Shown in pieces: positions 46,984 to 57,923 of a DNA stretch of 64,000 nt. The stretch spans positions 1,488,001-1,552,000 of the forward strand of contig JAAROD010000058.1 of assembly GCA_012274445.1 (NCBI GenBank), in the 5' to 3' direction. Both the position numbers and the translations under genes were made by a program. Position 1 is the first letter of the stretch. Each line of letters begins with the position of its first letter. The notes beneath the pieces were generated by a model, which worked only from the letters and a program-made list of their open reading frames with translations, did not search any database and was not told the DNA's origin. This DNA comes from Sclerotiophoma versabilis (Eukaryota > Ascomycota > Dothideomycetes > Pleosporales > Didymellaceae).

Positions 46984-47795
46984 GCTATCCACACGTGCAT
47001 CTGCTGTGTAATGCACTTTTATTTTGCTGGTGTAGAGATGGTGGTGTTTGTTACTTCACTTCGCGAACTTCCAGGTCATGACTTGTCACCGTCTATCGTA
47101 CCAAGCTGAGGAAGTGGCAATATTCCGCATGTTCGTGGCAGTCTTGCCTACCAACAGTGTTGGATAGCGTTCATGACGTTTTGCTTCCCTCATTACATTG
47201 TCACAGTATTGTCGCCTTGCATGTCTTTGCATTCATCGTGCAGCCTCCAACCACTTCGCCCCAGCCCAGATCATTGCTCTGCTGTAACACTTGGATGCAG
47301 TTTGACAAACGTTCACCCCTTGAACAGTATGCCAAGTCTCTAGTTGATAAGAACAAAGCAACGACATCCTGAGTAAGTCCCTGCAGTGTTGCTGCCTATC
47401 ATCGCTTGCTTTACTATCAGCGATCGGCAATACGTGGGGAGAACTAATCCTCCATATACCACGCAAGTAGACACCATGTGACATACCCAGACCCCAACCT
47501 GCTCATTCACAAACCCCAACCGATATCCATTTAGCCTCTTACAGTTATTATGAATATCAGTTGCGTCTGAACAGTATTGTACTGCTATATTCTCCTCCCA
47601 TACTCGACGTATAGCACCTACACACTACCCTCTATACTTTAAGACTCCTATCCAGATCCTGCTAGAGGGTGTGAGTAGGACGACTTCTGTAAGCTTCACG
47701 GATAGCACACGGGGTATTGTTATGGGTCATCTACGCACAGTGCAAATCATTATATTCAGCACTAATATTACTCCTAAAAATGGGACAGCCAAGTA

Positions 47796-47865
<70 letters not shown>

Positions 47866-48387
47866 TTGGATCTACTCTTGGAGGCGTTATCAGAAATGGA
47901 GAGAGGGCGCAAGCTTATAGTTAGTAATGCGCCGCGTTTCGTCTCCTAGAAAAGATACAAGAGGGCCTTGTATATGGCGACCATCAGGAGTAGCGTGTTG
48001 CTTGGGAGGCCGCTACAAAAGTGGTGTGTCTTTGAGACGTCTTAATAATGCAGAGCGACTCTTAGAAGCATACATTTCGCTTTCGCTTTGACCCGCATCT
48101 AAGCTCCCTGCAATACTAATTGTAAAAAACTCCCTGCACGCACTGGAAAACACAAGCGTCAAGTACATATGTTTGCAAGCGCGGAAAGGACATAGAAATA
48201 GTAGCGACTGGAGGGGCGTGGAGCTATAAAGCATAGCAGGGAGCCACGATCGTAAAATGAAGTGTAGGGTGCGAGCCAAAAGCAGAACTGGAATCAATCA
48301 TTTCATACGTCGTACTATCCAGGTCCAATCCAAAGTAGGGTATCATCCTCCCAGAACGCCTCCAGACCATCATACAACGAATGTCGC
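46984..48387. other. Intergenic with microsatellite
   Basis: About 1.4 kb between the tRNA pair and the 3' end of the protease fusion gene. Apart from the dinucleotide repeat at 47796-47860 I see no gene. Confidence 0.5.
47796..47860. repeat. Compound AT/GT microsatellite
   Basis: About nine AT units followed by 24 uninterrupted TG units. Alternating purine-pyrimidine sequence of this kind can adopt left-handed DNA and is expected to vary in length between strains. Confidence 0.9.
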
Positions 48388-51300
48388 TCAAGGCCTGATA
48401 GCCATCTGCACCATAGTCTCCCTCCCCTCATTCACTCTCATCGCTTTGCCCTTCAGAACACGCCGATTCTCCTTGTCGCTTTCACTATTGCTACTAGTGT
48501 TGAGCGGGCTCAAGTCAAGCTTGCTCCTTCGGGTCGAGGACCTAGAGCCGAAAGCTGACCGCATGTCAACCGCTGAATCATGACTATCGGCAATGCCCAA
48601 GCCCTGGACAGCAGACTCCAGCTCCCCGATTGCGACGCATTTGCTGACAGCCTTCTTCTGCCCTTGTTGTTTGATAGAAGCCCTTTGCTCGTCTGAGCCA
48701 GGCAGGTAAATGCGCTTTGCACCAAGGGTACGCTTAATGTCCTCAAGCAGTATCTCCATGGGGCAAATGTATGCAATGTGGTTCCTTTGGCACCAGGCTA
48801 GCACATGCCCAACAACACGGTGCGAGTTGTTCTGGATGACCCAGGCTCCAGAGTCGCCACCAACGCCAAATCCACCAGCAACGTGCCAGCTGCGAGAAAA
48901 CGACTTTCGGCGGTAGATACGCACAGAGCTCATTGCTTGTCCGACCATACCACCTTGCAGTCCTGTCGTCCGGCCAAAGCAGTGTACGTTAAGGCCGCCG
49001 AGGGAATCAGCGGCCGCGACGCCGTTTGGGTACTCATCTTCACTGGGGTTGTAATGCCGTCTGTTGACTGGCTCCTCAAGCTTGCTCGAAATTTCACGCT
49101 GGTCGGGTTTCATTGAGCCGAAAGCAAAGCGGCGCCCTCCCTGACAGACGTTATAAGGCTGCATGCGATCATCGTTGAGCTTCAGCAGAGCCCAATCGAT
49201 TTCGTGCAGAATACCATCACGCTTCCAGCGACGGATACCAGAGGATGCGTGAACATGACCAAGCTCGTGGGACTCAAGGTGGTCCTCGTCCTTGTCTTCT
49301 TCATTCGGAAAGAAGTCTTCGTCAACATCGTCAATGGCTGGCTGGGTGACCTTAATATCTGCGCCCTCACCGGGTTCAATGCCTTCGATATCACCGACAG
49401 TGATGCGCGAAAATGTTGAGTCGGTCATGGTTTTTCCGTCGGACTCATCTTCAGAGTCGAACTCTGAATCCGAGAAGTTGAAGGACTCAGCTTCATCGTC
49501 ATCTTCGCTGCCAACGTCTTCATCGTCAGACAGCTCGAGGTCCCACATAGGTACCGGTGCGTCATTCGCAAGCTCAAGACCGGGTTGAGCACCCATGCCC
49601 ATCAGCCAGGGATTACTGTTACTAGTTGCGCTCGACAGAACCGTATCGTACGGGTAGGGGCTAGCAACATCGTCTTCAGCATCACTTTCATCATCCGAAG
49701 GGGCATCGAGCAGGTGGTGAACACTCATACCAAGCGGCTCGTCATCGACCAGTACGACCCCGCCATATGACACCGGAGGAAGATGTTGCTTGCCATTGAA
49801 GGCGCCGATAGAAGCGCCACAGAGCGGTCGCTGTTGGTGATAAGGGTTCATGACTGCCATGTCCGCGTTGTAATTTTCGGTATTCATCATTGATCGATGA
49901 GGCGGACGCACACGCCCAGAAGAGCGGCTCATTTTGGATCGTCGAACCTTGCCTCGACGGACCTTTAGGTCAAATACATTCTCGTCGTAGCGGAAGCGGC
50001 GCGAGAGGATCGCCTTGATCTTAGCGACGCTAGTGCATGTAATGAAGATGGTAGGTCGAGCCTTCTCCTGAGTCTCTCCAATTGCGACAAGGTCAATGCT
50101 GACAGTCTCGTCCGAGTCCTTAAGAGCTCGCTCAATAAGACGCTCAAGCCTGGGCAGCATGGTAGAATGCCACTCATCAACAATTGCAGGCGTGAACTTC
50201 GCTGGGTGCAGTCGCAGTTTTGCGCGAGCTATTTGCTCAATGTCCGTCTGGATCTGGATAGAGGATGTGATGCACCTGTCGTTTGGCTCCACCACACCAG
50301 CATCATGCGCCTCAGGTTCGGGCGTCGGATAGCCAAGAGTAGCTTGAGGCCAATGGCGAATGCCATCCGTGATGAGAGCTTCTACAGAATGGGTCCGCTT
50401 CTGTTTTCTTTGTCTCCAGGCTGTTTGAATGACAGTGATCTTCTCCCTGTAATCATCGAAAGGGGTGGTATTGGATGGCTGCGAACGTGACGCTCGCCAA
50501 GCACGTTGTATGATCGATGCAGCAGTGGTAAATTGCTCCCGATAGAGAGAAGACACATCACTCCGGTCCTGTGAGCTGTGTGGGGTAGGAATCAGAGTAC
50601 CAGAGGTCTCAAGTGACCGCTGGTCTTGCTGCTCCCAGTCCATCGATTCTGTTGACTCTTCTCTAGGGCTCGTAATACCCATGGTCTCTGAGATCGATTT
50701 GCGAATCGAGTGCTGCGAGCGTTGCGACGGGTTCCGCGACAGAGTGTTTGGGTCCGGAGATTTCCTGGTACTCGACTTGGTCAGCGACTTCGTCCGTTCA
50801 AGTGCCTGGGAGCCCTTCTCAAGGGCCCAGCGCTTCGCACTCCTATAAGAAGGACTGGTTGGCGTCTCCAGAATTTGAGGCTGGCTGACGCTCTTGCGCT
50901 TGAGATGTGGTGGACTCATCAGTGGCGTGGGCCCTGGTCGTGCGTCGTGCAGGTCGAAGCCCGGCTCTGACTCATCGAGCATGCAACATCTCTGCAGTCT
51001 GATGATGATGCGTTTGTAAAGCTGCGTGAAGTCTTGCAGGCCTTCAGCGCCGCTCTCGATGCGGTCGACAGCCCAAAAGCAGTCACGCACAACTTGCATG
51101 TATGCAGTGCCGCACTTCGATGCCAAGCGACGAATATACACATCTTCAACTCGCTGTTTGAAATCGGCGAGCGTGTACTTTGGCTTCCACAGGTCAGCAA
51201 GCGGCTGCCACAAGCCGATTTCTAAGAGAATCAAGCCAAGGCTGTACAGGTCGAATTGAGGACCATGGTGTCTGTCCTTGGATCCAGTGAACTTAGGATC

Positions 51301-52728
51301 ATCAGGATGGCGGTAGATGTTGAGGGTAGGCATTGTGTTGGTGGTTTCAATGTCGTACTCAGAGAAAAGGTCAAAAGAGCAGACAACGGGGGAGCGGAGA
51401 GCGTATTGTAGCGCCCTCGTATTTGCCGATTGTCGTCTGTTCTTTCGAAAGACCAAGATATTGCTGCTGTTGAGGTCTTTGTGTACAAAGTTGTCTTTAT
51501 GAACCTTGCTGAGTGTGATGGCAAGCGAATATGCTAGACGGAAACGGTCCTCAAGTGGAGGCGTAGCACTGTTTGAGTTGTTGAAAGACTTGGATCCTGT
51601 CTGAAGTACGCTGAGCAGAGTGACAGGTCGCAGCTCGTCTATTGGTTTGTGCGCATCCGATGCACCAGAGTAAGTCGACGATGGAAGTTCAAACACAAGA
51701 CCGAAACGTGGTTGCCTAGGATCTTCAAAGTATCCCAAGCACCTGAGGATAGCTAAATGAGGCTGATCGGTCGACAACTTGGTTAATATGGACAAGAGGG
51801 TGTCCAGACGATCTGTAGGAGGAGAAACCTCAGTGTAGCAATATGTGGGGTCGAATGTAGCATACTCAATTAGAACAGGCTGCTCGACAATGGGCGACCC
51901 ATCGGTCTTCCATGGATTCGTCGAACTGTTTCGTGAGCGCAGTCGGCCAATCACGCGTATAGACGAAGTACCAACACTTTCGTACGGTGGTGGTTCCTCC
52001 TCTGGTAGGACCAGATCTGAAGGGTTTAGCTTTGGTGGCAGGTGCGAACGGGAACCGGCATGCAGTGCATGTGCATTCAGCGGGAACGTTGCTGGGTTGA
52101 CGAGCGTAAGGTCTGATGCGCTGTACTCTGGCTTTGAGAAGATAGCAGCTGAGGTGGAGGATCTAGGTGGCTCAGGGACGATCTTGATGTCGGGGCCAAG
52201 AGCACGCTGCGCACGTCGACTCCTAGAGAGATCGTAGAGGATGTCGATAGAGGTGGTAAGGTCCTTGATGAGGTCCTCATAACGTGACCTATCGGCGGCC
52301 GCCCACGCGGACGTATCAGATGCTGGCAGCCTGCTCTTTTCCTCTGACAGTGTCTTGCCCGCTGCAGGTGCAGCGCCCGGGTGCATGTGCTCAGCCTCGT
52401 CCAGAATCTCCTTGATGGTCCCAAGCACGCTGGTCACCGTCTCTGTGAGGCCTGCCTGCTCCACGCTCTCGTCGATGTCGCCATTCTTGCCCTTTGCGTT
52501 GTCGCTCCAGTCGACACCCCACGTTATTAACCTGTCCTTCTGGATTCGGAGCTTGCGATGAAGGACGTTCGATGGTGTGTCTTGGTTGTCCTGCTCGACG
52601 ACGGCGTCGCAGTGCGTCTTGGTGTCGGAGTACAGCTGAGTTAGCCGCCGCGGCAGCCTGCTGATTGTTTCCATGGCTGATGCTCTGGGTACCATGAACC
52701 GTGATGTTGTCGCCGTGAGCTTTGGCAC
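48388..52728 (-). CDS. HeLo-like / pseudokinase / IQ / trypsin-like protease fusion
   Basis: Single exon, 1446 aa. Residues about 19-200 are helical and match the HeLo pattern (LHRKLRIQKDRLITWG, then TSVLGTIKEILDEAEHM). Residues about 285-590 form a kinase-like fold: HKDLNSSNIL has the catalytic-loop Asp (D418), but VLIEY replaces the Lys strand and SFD replaces DFG; NIYRHPDD and FDLYSLGLILLEIGLW follow, typical of kinase-like domains attached to fungal HeLo proteins. Two IQ motifs (IQRAWRAS near 741, IQTAWRQRKQ near 768) may bind calmodulin. A trypsin-like domain has His 1004/1005 (GMSVHHLLD), Asp 1178 (IDWALLKL) and Ser 1293 (GGDSGAWV), with an acidic insert of about 100 residues between His and Asp. 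Inferred role: membrane or cell-death associated regulator; substrate unknown. Starts at Met 12 or 19 are possible. Confidence 0.85.
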   Translation of the reverse strand: MPKLTATTSRFMVPRASAMETISRLPRRLTQLYSDTKTHCDAVVEQDNQDTPSNVLHRKLRIQKDRLITWGVDWSDNAKGKNGDIDESVEQAGLTETVTSVLGTIKEILDEAEHMHPGAAPAAGKTLSEEKSRLPASDTSAWAAADRSRYEDLIKDLTTSIDILYDLSRSRRAQRALGPDIKIVPEPPRSSTSAAIFSKPEYSASDLTLVNPATFPLNAHALHAGSRSHLPPKLNPSDLVLPEEEPPPYESVGTSSIRVIGRLRSRNSSTNPWKTDGSPIVEQPVLIEYATFDPTYCYTEVSPPTDRLDTLLSILTKLSTDQPHLAILRCLGYFEDPRQPRFGLVFELPSSTYSGASDAHKPIDELRPVTLLSVLQTGSKSFNNSNSATPPLEDRFRLAYSLAITLSKVHKDNFVHKDLNSSNILVFRKNRRQSANTRALQYALRSPVVCSFDLFSEYDIETTNTMPTLNIYRHPDDPKFTGSKDRHHGPQFDLYSLGLILLEIGLWQPLADLWKPKYTLADFKQRVEDVYIRRLASKCGTAYMQVVRDCFWAVDRIESGAEGLQDFTQLYKRIIIRLQRCCMLDESEPGFDLHDARPGPTPLMSPPHLKRKSVSQPQILETPTSPSYRSAKRWALEKGSQALERTKSLTKSSTRKSPDPNTLSRNPSQRSQHSIRKSISETMGITSPREESTESMDWEQQDQRSLETSGTLIPTPHSSQDRSDVSSLYREQFTTAASIIQRAWRASRSQPSNTTPFDDYREKITVIQTAWRQRKQKRTHSVEALITDGIRHWPQATLGYPTPEPEAHDAGVVEPNDRCITSSIQIQTDIEQIARAKLRLHPAKFTPAIVDEWHSTMLPRLERLIERALKDSDETVSIDLVAIGETQEKARPTIFITCTSVAKIKAILSRRFRYDENVFDLKVRRGKVRRSKMSRSSGRVRPPHRSMMNTENYNADMAVMNPYHQQRPLCGASIGAFNGKQHLPPVSYGGVVLVDDEPLGMSVHHLLDAPSDDESDAEDDVASPYPYDTVLSSATSNSNPWLMGMGAQPGLELANDAPVPMWDLELSDDEDVGSEDDDEAESFNFSDSEFDSEDESDGKTMTDSTFSRITVGDIEGIEPGEGADIKVTQPAIDDVDEDFFPNEEDKDEDHLESHELGHVHASSGIRRWKRDGILHEIDWALLKLNDDRMQPYNVCQGGRRFAFGSMKPDQREISSKLEEPVNRRHYNPSEDEYPNGVAAADSLGGLNVHCFGRTTGLQGGMVGQAMSSVRIYRRKSFSRSWHVAGGFGVGGDSGAWVIQNNSHRVVGHVLAWCQRNHIAYICPMEILLEDIKRTLGAKRIYLPGSDEQRASIKQQGQKKAVSKCVAIGELESAVQGLGIADSHDSAVDMRSAFGSRSSTRRSKLDLSPLNTSSNSESDKENRRVLKGKAMRVNEGRETMVQMAIRP

Positions 52729-53909
52729 CGCGACTACGTTATGTGAGGTGAATATACAATGACATAGAATAGAGCGACGCAGTGACTGCCTGGAAGGTCG
52801 TCGTCATGGCTGGTGCCGTCGATATACTTTGGGGTGCAGAGTGATGGTTGCCTGCTCCCATCGCACCGCCCCAGAGCAGGCGCGGCCGATTGGTCAACGC
52901 GGGGAAGGCGTAACCAGCGACTGCGGCCTAAAGCTGAAGAATGTGGCTGAGACAGTGCGCTTGTGGTTAACCACTTGATCATCCACAAAGGCTGCTGACA
53001 TGTATCATCTGGGACTTGTTCACATGGTTGCAGACTGTGACGCTAGATCTGCGATCAAAAGTCAGCCTGGCTCCTGCGGCTGTCACTGCATGCGTGCTGA
53101 GCCTCGCCGCCTCGCCGGTGCAACGCTCCAATCTTGTGTCCATAAGAACCACTCTTGCATACAACAACAGCATACTTCTCGTCCACATCAAATACCGTAG
53201 ACGTTACGACAGATGTACTGCGACGGTGTATGTGCTCGCCGCATATCGCACGGAAGTCCACCATTGAGCAAATCCTGCGCTCTCTGCGACACCGATCCAT
53301 TTGCAGCAGCACAAACCACGTCTAAGACGGCTGCGTCCATCAACAGTGAGGCACAGAAACCTCATCGATCGAATTACCGTTTCCAGCGGCAGGTTCGGTA
53401 TAAGTTTCCTCGCGTCCAGATCCACATCGGCCGACATGACGCATGTTGGCGCGTCGTTTTAGGCCTCAAATTTTGACCAACGCACCAATGACCGCATTCA
53501 CTTTGCCGTTCTGAGTGGGTTGATGGGACGAGAATAGGTATTTTTTGTCACCCAGGGCATCTCGCTTACAGAAGCGCAGGATCAAATGCTCATCAACAAG
53601 GCACTTCTCGGAATTACAAAGCTTGTCCAAGGGCTTAACGTGCTTAACGCCATGATAAGCATGCGGCGGATGTCTTAAGTAGGTTCACAGCTCTGGCTTT
53701 GTTCGGTTTTGACTTCACCCTAATTTCTATTCTTTTGTCACTCTGTTTCTGCTTGATCACTGTCTTGGGTGTGCGTCTCAAGGCAAAGTTCGCGCATCGC
53801 CCCCACGGATCTTGGAGGACTAGCAACACGCTCACGTGTACCCTTCGTTCAGACCGGCACCCGTCTCTACAATCTACAAGTTCACAAGGCTATATCGTCT
53901 CTGCTCACA
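52729..53909. promoter_or_regulatory. Divergent intergenic region, protease fusion / RTA1
   Basis: About 1.2 kb holding the promoters of two divergent genes. Open frames on both strands at 53000-53480 overlap and lack domains. A T/C-rich tract around 53700-53760 likely belongs to the RTA1-gene leader. Confidence 0.4.
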
Positions 53910-55000
53910 ATGGCGTCTTTCGTCTACACAACACTTGTCGAGGCTTCAATACTAGCTACTCGAGCAAGTGACAGCGACCGCAGCGCAATCCAGGATTACC
54001 GCAATCACTGTACTTACGAGACTTGCCCGCTCAGTGCATCATACTGGGGATATCGTCCATCTCTAGGTGCCAATCTTGCATTCCTGATCTTGTTCGGCAT
54101 ATCCACTCTAGCGTATGTTGGCCAAGGTTTTCTGAACAAAGTATGGCTGGGGTTTTCGATTGCTATGGTCTGCGGATGTGCACTGGAGGTAATCGGCTAC
54201 GTTGGTCGGGTGCTTGCGTACAACGATGGTTTTACCGAGGTGTGTTAACGATGCTTTGCCTGAGAAGATTCATAGCTAACAGATCATAGAACCCCTTTTT
54301 GATTCAGATCATCTGCCTCACGATTGCCCCAGCCTTCCTTGCAGCTGGTATCTACCTCTGCCTCTCGCGCATTGTCAGCACATTCGGCATTGAGAATTCG
54401 CGCATCAAGCCACTATCGTATCCTCGTATCTTCATCCCCTGCGATATCGCCTCTTTAGTCCTGCAGGCCCTTGGTGGCGGCATTGCAAGTGCAAAGACTC
54501 ATCAAAACGAAGACCCCACTGTTGGCAACAACATCATGATCGCAGGCCTTGCCTTTCAGGTTCTGACGCTGCTTATCTTCATCGTCCTAGCTCTCGACTT
54601 CGCAACTCGCACGATCGGTCGTATCCGTAAACTCGGTCATGATGCGCTGGATCCAAGACATGCAAAGTTGCGCGACTCATGGCAGTTCAAGGGCTTTGTC
54701 GTCGCTCTTTCTTTCGCAACGCTATGCGTCTTCACACGATGCGTATACAGGGTTGCAGAATTGAGTGAAGGATGGAATGGTCACTTGATCAAGACTCAGA
54801 GGTACTTCATTGGGCTTGAGGGCGCTATTATCGTGGCTGCAGTCCTTTCTTTGAACATCTTCCATCCCGGACTCTGCTTCAGGGAGGCGCTCGATGCGAG
54901 GACTGGACCCAAGAAGAATGGCAGCAGGACATGGTATGGAAGGAAAAGAAATGTTGCCGCTGAGCAGAGCAATGAAGAGGGTGTTAGAATGGAAAAATAA
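53910..55000 (+). CDS. RTA1-like seven-helix membrane protein
   Basis: Two exons: 53910-54239 and 54290-55000; intron 54240-54289; 346 aa. Seven hydrophobic segments, including LGANLAFLILFGISTL, GFSIAMVCGCALEVIGYVG, IICLTIAPAFLAAGIYLCL, CDIASLVLQALGGGIAS and IMIAGLAFQVLTLLIFIV. The segments EVIGYVGR, APAFLAAGIY, LVLQALGGG and AGLAFQV are hallmarks of the fungal RTA1 family (yeast RTA1, RSB1), linked to lipid or long-chain-base translocation and resistance to toxic lipids and azoles. A short Cys-containing N-terminal stretch (CTYETCPLSASYWGYRPS) precedes helix 1, also family-typical. Plasma membrane location is inferred; substrate unknown. The C-terminal tail is basic then acidic. Confidence 0.92.
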
Positions 55001-55549
55001 TGACCAAGATGCGTTTTGACAAGCTACATGTTTAAGATCAAATAGCACACAATTTTAAATATTTGTGTCTGATTTGATAATGTGTCCATGAACGCGAGGC
55101 ACGTTCATTCAAAACCATTACGATGTGTCCAGATCACACTTGCCTGCTTTCCAGCCATCAAGATAATTCTTTCTCGGACAGGCCTCTACGGCAAGGTCGA
55201 TTCTGGAGGCTACAGCAAGTTCTCTAATAGGGTTTAAGCTCTCGTGCGTCCTCTTTCCACTTCCAACGCTTTCACGTACTTCACTTACGTGGTTTAAGCA
55301 ATCCGCGGCCACTTTTACGGTTTGCAGTGCGCGTGCCGCTTCTGCTTCCGCCACGCGCTTCCGCTTACAAACTGTAGGCACCTCTTACTCTTTTACATGA
55401 TAGGAGGAGACATTGGACCACTCTAGCATACTTGTCTGCGAAAATCTGCTCGACGACCTTCCTAACGACCTTCAATTGCAACACTTGGACACAAATACCG
55501 CAGCAACAACAACAATTTACACACCCACAAAAATCATTTAACGTCCGAT
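55001..55549. other. Intergenic before BTB gene
   Basis: 549 bases. The final stretch (55490-55540) is CAA-rich and looks like a leader. A small minus-strand frame (55118-55381) has no domain. Confidence 0.4.
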
Positions 55550-56971
55550 ATGAACCAGACAGAAGACGTCGAGATTATTCTCGGTCACAAGCGGCGCTAC
55601 AAGTTCCACTCTGGTACACTCGCAAGAAACTCCACGCTCTTTGCCGAGATGCTGGGCGAGCGCAATGCAGCCAGATTGAACAGTCGCGCAAAGAACGCTG
55701 GTATCAAGATACGCTGGATGATCGAGCTCACGCGTTTACCCGACGAACAATTCCCTGCCGGTTGTCTTGAGCTCGTGGTACGTAGCAATAATCTCTGGAG
55801 TACTTCGATGGCTTCAGGTAGTTTGATAGCTAATTAGTAATAGGAACTTACGCCTACAGGCGAGCGTGCAGATGGTCGCACCGGCTTGGTTGTGAATGAA
55901 AACGGCCGCGTCCCTCAGGCTGACAGGGCGTTCCAAAGCTACGAATCAATCCTCTATGCTTTCTATAACAAGGAGCTCACTATCGATGATACAGATATGT
56001 CTGGCGCTCTGTCTGACTGTTATCAGTTACTCCAGATCTCGGACTACCTGGGTTGCACTGGCTTGATCTCCAAACCAATTGAAGTCGCCCTCTTTAAGCA
56101 CGGCCAAGATCTTTTTCGCGCGATCCAGGGTGTACCTTACGCGTGGATCGAGTTGGCATACCGTATTCGCAGCGAGCTGATCTTCAAAGAATGTATCGTC
56201 CACCTAGTTGGCAGTTGGAAGAACTTCAAGACTAGGTCGAACATCGTTAACCGCCTGCGCGATGTGCCCAGCGTGCGCGGTCTTATCGAGAAGTATCACC
56301 GCACCTTTCTCGAGAAGGTGAAAGCCCTCGAGCTCAGTATTCTCTCGCACTACCCACAAGCCATGCGCCTTCCCTCAGAGGATCTGCCTATCAAGCGCGA
56401 GTTCTACGCGAAGGACGTCTTGGTCTGGATGGCGCTCACCTTCTTCCGCCACTGGGTCTCTCAACGCCTCGTCACAGGCAAGGGGTGTGACGCGCCAGAC
56501 TGCGGCTACGACCTCTTCTCTGCGCTCGGCACGGGTGGCGACACGTACATGGATAAGTCTGTCATCAATCAATTCCACACGCGCTTCCCAATGACTAAGA
56601 AGGCCATGAATGTACTGGAGAACCACCTCTTCGAGATCAAGGAGTGCATCAAGAAGGTTGTCGACGATAGCAAGGTGCTGAGGAGCCAGTGTCAGCTCAA
56701 CGTGCATCGTTTTCCAGTCAAGTACCTGACGTGCACGGAGTTTGCCAGGGAAGACTTTCCCTGGCTGAAGGAGGAGAGGGAGGCTAGAGTTGTGCCTGCC
56801 AAGCGAGCGTATAAGCCAGGTGGAAACGAGATTGCAAGACTGAATCTGGAAACTGCACGAAGGTTCCAGAGGGGCCCTAGTGCAGAGGGGCAGGATGAGA
56901 TGGAGTATGCTGATGATGAGATGGAAGCAGGTTATGAGAGCGAGACGACTAAGCGTATGCGATATGAGTAA
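55550..56971 (+). CDS. BTB/POZ-like domain protein
   Basis: Two exons: 55550-55777 and 55844-56971; intron 55778-55843; 451 aa. The N-terminal segment EDVEIILGHKRRYKFHSGTLARNSTLFAEML is cut here for length but has the BTB pattern of a strand pair, then the H-S-x-x-L-x-x-x-S-x-x-F motif. It continues over the intron to AFYNKELTID and LLQISDYLGC, matching the BTB helices. The remaining region is helical and ends in a charged, Asp/Glu-rich tail. Such proteins are abundant in Pezizomycotina and may act in dimerisation or ubiquitin ligase adaptors; no partner domain (Kelch, MATH) is present, so the role is open. Confidence 0.78.
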
Positions 56972-57348
56972 CTAAAGGTTTCTTGTGGGGAATTCTGATG
57001 TCGATTTTGGCGTTACTAGGCGAATTGTGGCCATTGAGCATAGTTCTGGGGCTTCGACCGCTGATTCTTAAAAGGGCAGGGTCCTCCAGACTCAAGCCTT
57101 GAAGATCAGGCCAGGAGTCTAGCGGGGCAAGGTGGCTCCCAGGTACGGGTTTGATAGCATTTTGCAGGTGTTAGTGGTGCGACTTACTCCAGGACGTAAT
57201 GCGAACGAAATGAGATTGTTCTGCGTACAATGTACTGTAACTTCCTTAATAACATCTTCCTATGCACTGCTCATGGCCTGCCCACCAGTGGTATTGTAGC
57301 ATATCTTTCTTTCCACATCTCTCTGAAACCTCTTCCTTCCACCATCCT
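56972..57348. other. Convergent 3' intergenic region, BTB gene / NUO9.5
   Basis: 377 bases between convergent stops; nothing recognised. Confidence 0.5.
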
Positions 57349-57591
57349 TCACTCGTCATCGAAACCAGTCGGCCTTGGCCTCTCGCCCTTGGGAATCGGG
57401 TATGTGAGGGGAATCTTAGGGATGGGCTCCTCGCCCAAGTATCTCCGGATAGAAGGAACTGTGAAGACCAGAATGGGACCGGCGCATCCGACGATGATGC
57501 TGTAGAAGTACGCAGGCTTGTTGTACGAGGCCCACTTCAGGTAGCGCAGCGGCTGCTGGTAAAAGCGAGGGGAAGGAGGGATGCCGGACAT
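57349..57591 (-). CDS. NADH:ubiquinone oxidoreductase 9.5 kDa subunit
   Basis: A single exon of 80 aa. One hydrophobic segment (YFYSIIVGCAGPILVFTVP) flanked by FYQQPLRYLKWASYNKPA and RRYLGEEPIPKIPLTYPIPKG, ending TGFDDE. The segment order, the IPLTYPIPKG box and the acidic end match the 9.5 kDa accessory subunit of Neurospora-type complex I, a small single-pass protein of the mitochondrial inner membrane. There is no cleavable presequence, as expected for it. Its start faces the WBP1 start across about 330 bases. Confidence 0.87.
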   Translation of the reverse strand: MSGIPPSPRFYQQPLRYLKWASYNKPAYFYSIIVGCAGPILVFTVPSIRRYLGEEPIPKIPLTYPIPKGERPRPTGFDDE

Positions 57592-57923
57592 GTTGGCGAT
57601 GTTGCTGCTGTATAATCAGCGTTAATGGGTTGGTGAATCTGCGCGGGGCGGTGGTGGAAGCGTACACTTTGGGCAATTGCTGCGTATCGTTAGCAAGATT
57701 GATCATATGGATTTGCGCACGTGGTGTTGGGTGCGTACGGTGTGTGTAAGGGCCTCAATGCCTCGAATTGCTGGTCGTGACGCTGCGGGCCTCGACGTGA
57801 GGTTGCTCGGAGCTCAGGCTAGCTCGGTGCTGGCAGATGTTCCGGACCGATGTCTTGGCATTGCATACGTTACGTGTAGCTGTCTACGTACGTCCGGAGT
57901 GTCAAGTCCTACTTCGCCAATTC
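57592..57923. promoter_or_regulatory. Divergent promoter region, NUO9.5 / WBP1
   Basis: 332 bases between divergent starts; no confident core motif. Confidence 0.35.
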
